Shown here: positions 5,738-10,868 of the stretch, in pieces
How positions within the stretch are numbered: the stretch's first letter is position 1
How the letters are laid out: each line of letters starts with the position of its first letter
Assembly: GCA_034189725.1 (NCBI GenBank)
Contig: JAXHUK010000170.1
Coordinates: forward strand, 1-10,868
Reading direction: 5' to 3'
Length of the DNA: 10,868 bases
Origin: JAXHUK01 sp034189725
GTDB taxonomy: Bacteria > Chloroflexota > Dehalococcoidia > SZUA-161
Notes under the pieces: generated by a model
Told to the model about the DNA's origin: nothing
Databases searched by the model: none
What the model saw: only the letters and a program-made list of their open reading frames with translations
Made by a program: the position numbers and the translations under genes

Positions 5738-8122
5738 TTAGCTCCTTCTGGATACCACAAAGACTAGTGATCCTATGACCAACACTCCGATAATCGTCCC
5801 CGTAATCAGTCCCCAGGGTGTCGCCGAAGCGGTATCTGGAGATGGGGGTGTTGCTGTTGGCGTTGGTGCAAGAGTAGTTGTAGCTGTGGGGATAGGCGTT
5901 GGGCTTGCAGTAGGTATCGGGGTAATCGTTGGGCTCGGCGTAGAAGTGATAACAGGTAGGGGCGTTGCAGTCGGAACTGGTGTCGGAGTCGCTGCAGGAG
6001 CAGGTGCACCGAGTGTGGCAAATAACGTGAAATGGCTCACCTCTGCGGTAACCGTGTGAGTCTCTGTGTCCACCACAGAATCAAGTTCAACCCATGTTTC
6101 GATTTCGGCATCGAAGTAGGCGATGACCAGGTTTTCTTCCACAACGTCCTCTGGTAACAGGGATGGGTCGTAGTCCAGGGTGATGGTTAACGGTGGGTCG
6201 AAGGTTGCTCCCTCTGGCCCGAAGTCATAGGCGACTCCTATGATATTGGATGCCGTTGGTGCGGGCACCTCTTCGACCGGTTGGACAGCTATGGTCGCCA
6301 GGGGCGCACCCTCAGCGCTCAGTGCTACCGTGCCCTGTGCGATCGCTAGCACCGCCCCTTTGTCCTCTGACGCGAACTCCAGTGTCTCCAGTATCGTGCC
6401 ATTCCCATCTGTGTTGTTGCCGAGGTTCAGATTTCCCGGTACAGGTGTTGGCGTAGGGGTTGGTGTAGCTGTAGCTTCAGGCGTAGGCTCGGGCGTTGCT
6501 GTTGGCTCAACGGGATTATCGTCCGTCTCTTCGACTTTGATGTTGACCTTATCGCTTCGAATGTGTCCGTCACATTCCGCATATACATCAAGGATACCGG
6601 TCTGCCCCGTGGAGATAGATATCGTTCCGTCAGCAGTGGTGAGGTAGTCTTCATCAGCATGTACCGTTGCTCCTTCTAAAGGAAGCCATTCCAGGGTGTT
6701 GTCGTCGAAGTAGGTTACGGTTGCAGTGAATGATTGATAGAGGTCGACGCTTTTTCTGTCCAGCGTTAGCATCAGAGGGGGTTCATCCCAGTCGCCCCAA
6801 TAGAATACTAGTTCTTCGTGGGGAGGGTTGGGTGGGGTAGTCTGTCCTAATACGAAGTCGGCTGCACCGACCATGGGGCTGTTGTAGTCCACGCGGTACA
6901 TCCACCCGGTCCATCCCTCTGGCTCCTCACCGCTTACCGAATATAAGTACAGACCCCATCCCATGTCTTGAACCACATAGGGGAATCCACCAGCCTCTGA
7001 GGCAGCATCGAGAGCCCCTAATGCAGTAGCATGGGATAGATAGTGTAAACCACCCTGATCGTCTGGTATCAGTGAATCTAAGAGTGTGACCGCTCCTTTC
7101 CAAATGGTTTCATGTATCCCTTCGATTCTGATATTGACCGATGTGCTTTCCTCTGGCTCCTGGACGTTCAACGGGTATGGCTCAGCGACAAGAGCAGGGA
7201 TAGCGAATGCGGCCATCATTGCCATGTTCGATGGTGTCGCGGGCTGCCAGTTGAATGAGCCATCGGGATTCTGGAATGTCAGCAGATCGTCGACCGGGTC
7301 GGTACCGTTGCCGCTTTGCCAGTATGCGCTGGTTGGAGTTTGGCCGGCGGCTACGATACTATTGATGCCCCAGGAATCAGTGGCGGAATTAGTATCTCCC
7401 CAGGACTCGAAACCACCGTTGTCCATTTGCATCGATTTGATGTAGGATAATCCATCCTGAATTACATTTGTCCCCTGGCTTTCTCCGGCTGCGATGAGGG
7501 CCATTATCGCAGCAGCGGTATCATCGACATCGCTATCTGCCCCTACTCCCCAACTCCAACCGCCATCTGCGTTCTGGTTGGTTTTGATAAAATCAACAAC
7601 GTTCGTCACGAGCTGTGAACTCTGGCTTCTGCCTGCTGCGGTGAGTGCCATCACCCCCCAGAAATCGTCGTTGAGCAGTGCGCTATCGCCGATTTGGGTG
7701 CCATCATAAGCGTCATCGATCAATGCGACGAAGTCTACACCGCCGAAATCAGCGGGGTCTGCATTAGCAGCGACGATTGCCAGAACCATTCTGGCGTAGT
7801 CGTTCACCGAGCTTGCACTAGCGCTGTTAGCTGCCAGGTAGTCGACAATGGAATTCCCACCAGCGCTCCAGCTATTGGGGTCTTCTCCAGCGGCGGCTAT
7901 TGCCATGGTCACCCAGGCTGAGGTCGAGAAATCGCTAATACAGCCGTTTGCCTCTTGAATACCTCGGAGGTGATCCAGGGCATTGGCTACCTCGGTGTCT
8001 GTTGGCTGCAAGGGGTATGGTGCATATGCGAGCGCTCCCGGTATCCCGGGAATAGATACAAGTAGCACCACTATCAGCGCTATAGTAGTAATCGCTTTCA
8101 TAGTCTTGACGTTCGTTGACAC
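5738..8122 (-). CDS. Secreted, membrane-anchored alpha-toroid + DUF4430 protein (intrinsic-factor-like B12-binding candidate)
   Basis: This 794-residue surface protein starts at a GTG, fixed by AAGGAGA 7 nt upstream. In order: a signal peptide (about 1-32, ending ALA); squalene/prenyltransferase-type repeats (about 40-312) with motifs such as QEANG (56-60), QNADGGWSW (183-191), QMDNGGFES (232-240) and QNPDGSFNW (284-292), which predict an alpha/alpha toroid; a DUF4430 domain (about 328-447); an Ig-like beta domain (449-532); a Thr/Pro linker (539-561); a beta domain of ZU5-like appearance (about 565-703); a longer Thr/Pro linker (708-767); a transmembrane helix (769-790) and a short SRRS tail. 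So it is exported and held on the membrane outer face by its C-terminus, with the linkers as spacers. Toroid plus DUF4430 is the architecture of animal cobalamin carriers. It is first in the transporter operon, 148 nt before the lipoprotein. B12 binding is inferred, not shown. Confidence 0.85.
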   Translation of the reverse strand: MSTNVKTMKAITTIALIVVLLVSIPGIPGALAYAPYPLQPTDTEVANALDHLRGIQEANGCISDFSTSAWVTMAIAAAGEDPNSWSAGGNSIVDYLAANSASASSVNDYARMVLAIVAANADPADFGGVDFVALIDDAYDGTQIGDSALLNDDFWGVMALTAAGRSQSSQLVTNVVDFIKTNQNADGGWSWGVGADSDVDDTAAAIMALIAAGESQGTNVIQDGLSYIKSMQMDNGGFESWGDTNSATDSWGINSIVAAGQTPTSAYWQSGNGTDPVDDLLTFQNPDGSFNWQPATPSNMAMMAAFAIPALVAEPYPLNVQEPEESTSVNIRIEGIHETIWKGAVTLLDSLIPDDQGGLHYLSHATALGALDAASEAGGFPYVVQDMGWGLYLYSVSGEEPEGWTGWMYRVDYNSPMVGAADFVLGQTTPPNPPHEELVFYWGDWDEPPLMLTLDRKSVDLYQSFTATVTYFDDNTLEWLPLEGATVHADEDYLTTADGTISISTGQTGILDVYAECDGHIRSDKVNIKVEETDDNPVEPTATPEPTPEATATPTPTPTPVPGNLNLGNNTDGNGTILETLEFASEDKGAVLAIAQGTVALSAEGAPLATIAVQPVEEVPAPTASNIIGVAYDFGPEGATFDPPLTITLDYDPSLLPEDVVEENLVIAYFDAEIETWVELDSVVDTETHTVTAEVSHFTLFATLGAPAPAATPTPVPTATPLPVITSTPSPTITPIPTASPTPIPTATTTLAPTPTATPPSPDTASATPWGLITGTIIGVLVIGSLVFVVSRRS
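5822..6001 (-). repeat. Thr/Pro-rich low-complexity spacer coding repeat (membrane-proximal)
   Basis: Codons 708-767 of the surface protein are nearly all Pro, Thr, Ala, Ser and Ile in degenerate TPxP units. The opposite strand therefore shows a long GVGVGV-like open frame, which is a shadow. Such spacers lift a domain away from the membrane or through a wall layer. Confidence 0.85.
6440..6508 (-). repeat. Thr/Pro-rich linker coding repeat between beta domains
   Basis: Codons 539-561 encode TP/EP repeats ending in four TP units. The linker separates the toroid-DUF4430-Ig head from the next beta domain. Confidence 0.8.
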
Positions 8123-8128
8123 TTCTCA

Positions 8129-8135
8129 TCTCCTT
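8129..8135 (-). promoter_or_regulatory. SD deciding the GTG start of the surface protein
   Basis: AAGGAGA on the minus strand; its AGGAG core lies 7 nt from the GTG at 8122-8120. The next in-frame ATG (8101) has no SD, so the GTG is preferred although it adds seven residues before a normal signal peptide. Confidence 0.75.
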
Positions 8136-8225
8136 GTCTCACAGTATATTGCACGGCTTCTGTTCACACTGCCTTTTTATCAAAAGCCAAAATCCAAGTT
8201 AATAGAGTATAATCCACAGATTTTG

Positions 8226-8254
8226 ATTGTATAGTAGAGGGTACAAAATGTCAA
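8226..8254 (-). promoter_or_regulatory. Sigma70-type promoter of the ECF/DUF4430 operon
   Basis: On the minus strand a consensus -35 TTGACA (8254-8249) is followed after exactly 17 nt by TACAAT (8231-8226), five of six matches to the -10 consensus. Transcription would start near 8219, giving a leader of about 97 nt. This leader shows no strong structure or vitamin riboswitch motif that I can see. Confidence 0.7.
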
Positions 8255-8333
8255 ATCTGGACAGCGCGTGGAGTTGTGAGTTAGTCTCATGGTGAAGGTG
8301 CCTGGGTGATAAGAGGTAAGTTTGGGGATAACT

Positions 8334-8371
8334 GGCTCCTCTTTCGGGGCCGCATACATCGCACATCGTGC
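8334..8371. other. Short hairpins next to the 32-bp palindrome, upstream of the operon promoter
   Basis: GGCTCC/GGGGCC (8334-8351, 6 pairs with one G-U, loop TCTTTC) and GCAC/GTGC (8361-8371, 3-nt loop) lie just left of the large palindrome. Together they make a compact structured block of about 80 nt that could be a small RNA, a repeat unit or chance. The stretch from 8123 to 8534 holds no gene I can support; a 72-codon minus-strand frame through it lacks an SD and looks spurious. Confidence 0.35.
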
Positions 8372-8383
8372 AGGGTAGATTTA

Positions 8384-8415
8384 GTATAGCCCCCGAATTC
8401 ATTCGGGGGCTATAC
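8384..8415. repeat. Near-perfect 32-bp palindrome, strong hairpin on either strand (REP-like or bidirectional terminator)
   Basis: GTATAGCCCCCGAAT (8384-8398) and its exact reverse complement (8401-8415) flank two bases, TC. The GC core gives a very stable stem. Neither strand has a following T tract, so a classical intrinsic terminator is not clear, although it could stop the regulator transcript before the operon promoter. The form also resembles dispersed REP-type hairpins. Confidence 0.75.
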
Positions 8416-8461
8416 ATTTCGCTTAGCCATCTAGGTATATTAGAGGTTTCACAAAAGGACT

Positions 8462-8486
8462 AAAAGAGACGCTCGGGGATTCGTCT
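8462..8486 (-). terminator. Weak candidate terminator after the regulator gene
   Basis: On the minus strand AGACG (8486-8482) can pair with CGTCT (8471-8467) and is followed by CTTTT. The stem has only 5 bp with a 10-nt loop, so this is a tentative call. It lies about 50 nt after the regulator stop. Confidence 0.3.
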
Positions 8487-8534
8487 GTCCCTTCGCGCCG
8501 ATTTCGATAAAACGGCTGAAACTGCTCGCGTTTT

Positions 8535-9329
8535 TTACGCTGGACGTGGTTTTCTGGCGTCTACAATCTCGTAGTCAATTCCATGTTCTTCCAGCCTTCG
8601 TAGTAAGTCCGACGTGTCATTATCGACACAGACTACCACAGGAGACAGACCACTTCGTGCGGCTTCTGCAACTGCCTCTCTGACACCGTATAAGAACGTG
8701 GGCTCAACGTCTATTTTTCTCAGCGCGGTCAGGGCTTCGATGCCGATTGCCCCGATCACCTTCTTACCCTTTGTGCTTATCTGCAATGTGGTGAGGTCGG
8801 TGTTCCTTGAGCCGCCTCTCTGGATACTGGCCAGTCTCACTACAGTTACCTTTCCCACTTCAAGTGGCACTATCCCGTTGATATTCGTAATGCCTACATC
8901 ATCACCCTTTCTGGCATCGGACACGGCAATTCCTGTAGCTTCAGTATTCAGGGCCTGAGTGGCGAAGAGCAATCCGTCTCGCATTAGCAGCCCGACGTTT
9001 TGATCCTTGGATATTTCACTATCGGCTACTGCGGCAGAAACAGACAAGCTCGCTATCGCCTTCTGAACAGTATCAGAAAAGTTGTGCCACTCCCTGAGCC
9101 CTTTCAACATCCAGTCAACGCCCTCGGGAGTTACCTGATATTTCGAACGTCCTTTAGTGATTAACCAGCCACTTTGTATAAGTTCCTTCACATAGTCCGA
9201 TACAGCCTGTGGGCTGAGGTCCAACCTCTCAGCAATATCTCGTTGTTGTATATCTGGTTGATTTGCTGCAACCTCTACCAGAATCTGAAATTTCGTAGTC
9301 AGGCTTATACTTCGTAGTATTTGTGTCAT
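8535..9329 (-). CDS. Winged-helix (MarR-like) transcriptional regulator of an archaeal-type family
   Basis: The 264-residue product begins with a winged helix-turn-helix: helices around IQQRDIAERLDLSPQAVSDYVKELI (about 27-51), then a wing at 53-70 (GWLITKGRSKYQVTPEG). Residues 110-264 are a separate domain with conserved-looking patches GLLMRDGLLFATQ (113-125), GKVTVVRLASIQRGGSRN (159-176), VIGAIGIEALTALRK (191-205) and a Rossmann-like end with VVVCVDN (231-237). From memory this whole arrangement matches a family frequent in haloarchaea and methanogens, recently a DUF-type C-terminal domain; ligand unknown. The ATG has GAGG 8 nt upstream. It is divergent from the thiolase gene and upstream of the corrinoid operon in the same direction but with its own end and a separate operon promoter, so it could control either side or itself. 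No target is shown. Confidence 0.75.
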   Translation of the reverse strand: MTQILRSISLTTKFQILVEVAANQPDIQQRDIAERLDLSPQAVSDYVKELIQSGWLITKGRSKYQVTPEGVDWMLKGLREWHNFSDTVQKAIASLSVSAAVADSEISKDQNVGLLMRDGLLFATQALNTEATGIAVSDARKGDDVGITNINGIVPLEVGKVTVVRLASIQRGGSRNTDLTTLQISTKGKKVIGAIGIEALTALRKIDVEPTFLYGVREAVAEAARSGLSPVVVCVDNDTSDLLRRLEEHGIDYEIVDARKPRPA

Positions 9330-9369
9330 TATTTAGGCCTCACCGGAACTGGACGAATCCACGGGTAGT

Positions 9370-9450
9370 TTACGCTATTTGGCGAAAAAATGAAAGAGCA
9401 GTCGGTTTGGAATAGAGCCGCTTATTCAATGCTAAGAAAATCTAGCGTAA
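9370..9450. promoter_or_regulatory. Inverted pair of TTACGCTA boxes upstream of the regulator (candidate operator pair)
   Basis: TTACGCTA (9370-9377) and its reverse complement TAGCGTAA (9443-9450) lie 73 bp apart centre to centre, about seven helical turns, within the region just upstream of the regulator start. This fits auto-regulation through two sites, but 8-bp arms can occur by chance. Confidence 0.3.
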
Positions 9451-9486
9451 TCCATCGTGATCTCGCTGTACTGAATAGTGTATGGG

Positions 9487-9500
9487 GGTATTTTTATACC
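9487..9500. repeat. Small palindrome GGTAT-TTTT-ATACC in the divergent control region
   Basis: Five-bp arms around a T4 loop, 15 bp upstream of the -35 of the thiolase-side promoter. Its position suits an operator, but nothing else supports this. Confidence 0.3.
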
Positions 9501-9514
9501 TGAAAAGCGAAAGT

Positions 9515-9543
9515 TTGACAATATTCGGTAGATATGCAATATT
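9515..9543 (+). promoter_or_regulatory. Putative extended -10 promoter toward the thiolase gene
   Basis: TTGACA (9515-9520) matches the -35 consensus; 17 nt later AATATT (9538-9543) is a weak -10 preceded by TGC, an extended -10 element. A start near 9550 would give a leader of about 165 nt containing the orphan SD. An alternative archaeal-style TATA box, TATATAAG (9618-9625), is also present. Confidence 0.4.
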
Positions 9544-9605
9544 ACTTGTCGGAAGCCCAAGCTGAGAAAACTCTGGCTGATTTAGCATGGGAAATAACCG
9601 AGTAA
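9534..9605 (+). pseudogene. 23-codon ORF resembling an acyl-CoA dehydrogenase N-terminus (remnant or leader peptide)
   Basis: An ATG at 9534 opens a frame of 23 residues beginning MQYYLSEAQ and ending DLAWEITE before TAA. The pattern, aromatic pair, L-S/T-E-x-Q, then about eight residues to L-A-x-x-I-x-E, resembles the first helix of acyl-CoA dehydrogenases, which often neighbour thiolase-like genes. The ATG has no good SD. It could be a relic of a deleted gene, a leader peptide, or chance. It overlaps the putative promoter, so if that promoter is used this ATG would not be transcribed from it. Confidence 0.3.
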
Positions 9606-9615
9606 AGGAGGTGAT
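9604..9615 (+). promoter_or_regulatory. Perfect full-length Shine-Dalgarno without a proper gene
   Basis: AAAGGAGGTGAT is complementary over 12 nt to the usual 3' end of 16S rRNA. The only nearby start, ATG at 9614, lies 2 nt after GGAGG and opens just five codons (to TAG at 9629-9631). It starts one base inside the TAA of the preceding 23-codon ORF, so a lost gene junction is plausible. The thiolase gene has its own SD 90 nt further on. Confidence 0.6.
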
Positions 9616-9715
9616 GATATATAAGGAATAGGGTTAAGCCACGAATCGATGGTATACGGTAGTTTGGAAGTGTTTGGTATCTGTAATGGAACTAAAAAGT
9701 GGGAGGTAAAACTAG

Positions 9716-10868
9716 ATGGATAGCCTGAAAGATAAGGCTTGTTTGGTGGGGGTTGGCAACACCACCTATTCTAAGAACTCCGGTATGAGCGCCACCAAAC
9801 TGATACTGACGGCTGCAAAAAACGCGATCGAAGATGCTGGACTGAAGCCTCATGACATCGATGGCTGTATAACTCCAATAATGGGATTGTCGTCATATGA
9901 AATAGCAGCCGAGCTAGGTATACCAGACCTCAAGTGGGCAGTGCAGGTCAACATGGGCGGAGCAAGCCCGGTTGCTGGCGTGATAAATGCTGCAATGGCC
10001 GTTGCCTATGGGATTTGCAACTACGTGATTTGTCCTGTAGGCTGGAATGGCTATTCAGGAATGCGGGTTAAAGACCTCATGTCGGCTGAGGAGATGACCT
10101 TGCCCATGGGTGATACTGCCGCGAACTTTGAAGCGCCCTATGGTGCTTTCGTTCCTGCCCAGTGGTATTCCGTGTTGTGCCGCCGTCACATGTTAGAGTT
10201 TGGGACAACCCATGATCACCTGGGAGCGATCGCGGTGGCAGAGCGTACCCATGCCCAGAATAATCCCAATGCCCAGATGCGGGGCAGGCCGATGACACTG
10301 GAGGATTATCACAATTCACGGTGGATTTCCGATCCCTACCATCTACTCGATTGCTGCATAGAGACCGATGGGGCTGCCTGTTGCATCATAACCTCGGCCG
10401 AGAGGGCCAAGGATATGCCCAATAAACCCGTTTATATAATGGGTGGTGGTATCGGCCATCCCTATCCCGGTGATGATATTTCCAACAGGCCGGATATGGG
10501 CGATATTGGGCTTACCTGGGCTGCGCCACGGGCATTCAAGATGGCTGGTGTCAAACCCACAGATGTGGATTTTATGCAGATCTATGACTGCTTCACCTTT
10601 GAAGTGCTCAATCAAATAGAGGAAGTCGGCATGTGCAAGAGGGGAGAGGGTGGCCCCTGGCTCGAGGGTGGCAAGAAGATCACCTGGCCTGATGGCAGGT
10701 ACCCTTTGAACACCCATGGCGGGCTTCTCTCTGAGGGCCATATTATTGGCATGAACCACATTTTAGAGGCTGTGAGGCAGTTGCGCGGCACTGCTAACAA
10801 TCAAGTAAAGGATGCCAAGCTTGGGCTGGTCACCGGATGGGGAGACTTCGGTGACGGCTCTGTCATGG
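9716..10868 (+). CDS. Thiolase-like (SCP2-thiolase family) protein lacking the nucleophilic cysteine, cut by the window edge
   Basis: The first 384 codons are present and the C-terminal end is beyond the window, probably by only a few residues. GGGAGGT lies 8 nt before the ATG. The product has the thiolase fold: an N-terminal KACLVGVGNTTYS strand (7-19), the NMGGASPVAG loop (79-88), IYDCFTFEVL (289-298), and the NTHGGLLSEGH glycine/histidine region (332-342). In classical thiolases the loop carries the acyl-accepting Cys; here that position is Ala83, and the terminal Cys-containing motif reads GWGDFGDG (374-381). The His at 342 region is kept. Such cysteine-less members of the SCP2-thiolase group include partners of DUF35 proteins and the steroid side-chain retro-aldolase Ltp2, where a Tyr acts; Tyr290 in the YDCF motif may be comparable. 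Reaction on an acyl-CoA is likely; Claisen thiolysis is doubtful. A DUF35 gene may follow outside the window. Confidence 0.82.
   Translation, partial: MDSLKDKACLVGVGNTTYSKNSGMSATKLILTAAKNAIEDAGLKPHDIDGCITPIMGLSSYEIAAELGIPDLKWAVQVNMGGASPVAGVINAAMAVAYGICNYVICPVGWNGYSGMRVKDLMSAEEMTLPMGDTAANFEAPYGAFVPAQWYSVLCRRHMLEFGTTHDHLGAIAVAERTHAQNNPNAQMRGRPMTLEDYHNSRWISDPYHLLDCCIETDGAACCIITSAERAKDMPNKPVYIMGGGIGHPYPGDDISNRPDMGDIGLTWAAPRAFKMAGVKPTDVDFMQIYDCFTFEVLNQIEEVGMCKRGEGGPWLEGGKKITWPDGRYPLNTHGGLLSEGHIIGMNHILEAVRQLRGTANNQVKDAKLGLVTGWGDFGDGSVM

Noticed and set aside
5775..6059. Plus-strand open frame rich in GVGVGV repeats
   Set aside because: It is the antisense shadow of the Thr/Pro-rich linker codons of the surface protein and has no SD.
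8321..8345. GGGGATAACTGGCT, similar to the GGGGATAACAGGCT segment of 23S rRNA
   Set aside because: The similarity ends after about 14 nt and no other conserved 23S segment is nearby; treated as chance.
8199..8417. Minus-strand 72-codon frame across the hairpin block and operon promoter
   Set aside because: No SD, runs through a strong palindrome and the promoter, and the product has no recognisable pattern.

Overview
The window looks like bacterial chromosome, most likely from an anaerobic Chloroflexota (Dehalococcoidia-like) lineage. The reasons are a corrinoid-type ECF transporter of the CbrTUV kind, a lipoprotein with a lipobox, a surface protein held by a C-terminal membrane helix, sigma70-like promoters, and an SCP2/thiolase-like gene of the type common in such genomes. 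The regulator in the middle belongs to a family I know best from Archaea, so an archaeal source or a transferred regulator cannot be excluded. This assignment is inference; there is no rRNA or tRNA here to settle it.

Layout. (1) Positions 1-1119, minus strand: an AT-rich accessory gene for an AlbA_2 (Schlafen-type) protein that runs off the left edge. It contains a perfect 15-bp hairpin inside its coding sequence. Positions 1120-1306 hold its promoter and a 14-bp inverted repeat spanning 118 bp. (2) Positions 1307-8122, minus strand: a five-gene locus read from right to left. It encodes a large secreted, membrane-anchored protein (squalene-cyclase-like alpha toroid plus DUF4430), a DUF4430 lipoprotein, an EcfT membrane protein, a fused double EcfA ATPase, and an ECF S component. 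The last four genes are tightly coupled by 4-8 nt overlaps. (3) Positions 8123-8534: a non-coding stretch with a good sigma70 promoter for the operon and a compact set of hairpins, including a near-perfect 32-bp palindrome. (4) Positions 8535-9329, minus strand: a winged-helix regulator. (5) Positions 9330-9715: a divergent control region with a promoter, inverted repeats, a 23-codon ORF resembling the first residues of an acyl-CoA dehydrogenase, and a perfect but orphan Shine-Dalgarno sequence. (6) Position 9716 to the right edge, plus strand: a thiolase-like gene without the nucleophilic cysteine.

How it fits together. The central locus reads as a vitamin B12/corrinoid acquisition system. 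EcfT and the double EcfA power an S component, and two DUF4430 proteins capture ligand outside the membrane. The large protein joins an alpha/alpha toroid to a DUF4430 domain. This is the same domain order as animal intrinsic factor and transcobalamin, which hold cobalamin between an alpha6/alpha6 barrel and a DUF4430-like beta domain. The substrate is inferred from family and context. I found no B12 riboswitch in front of the operon, so control may instead lie with a protein regulator.
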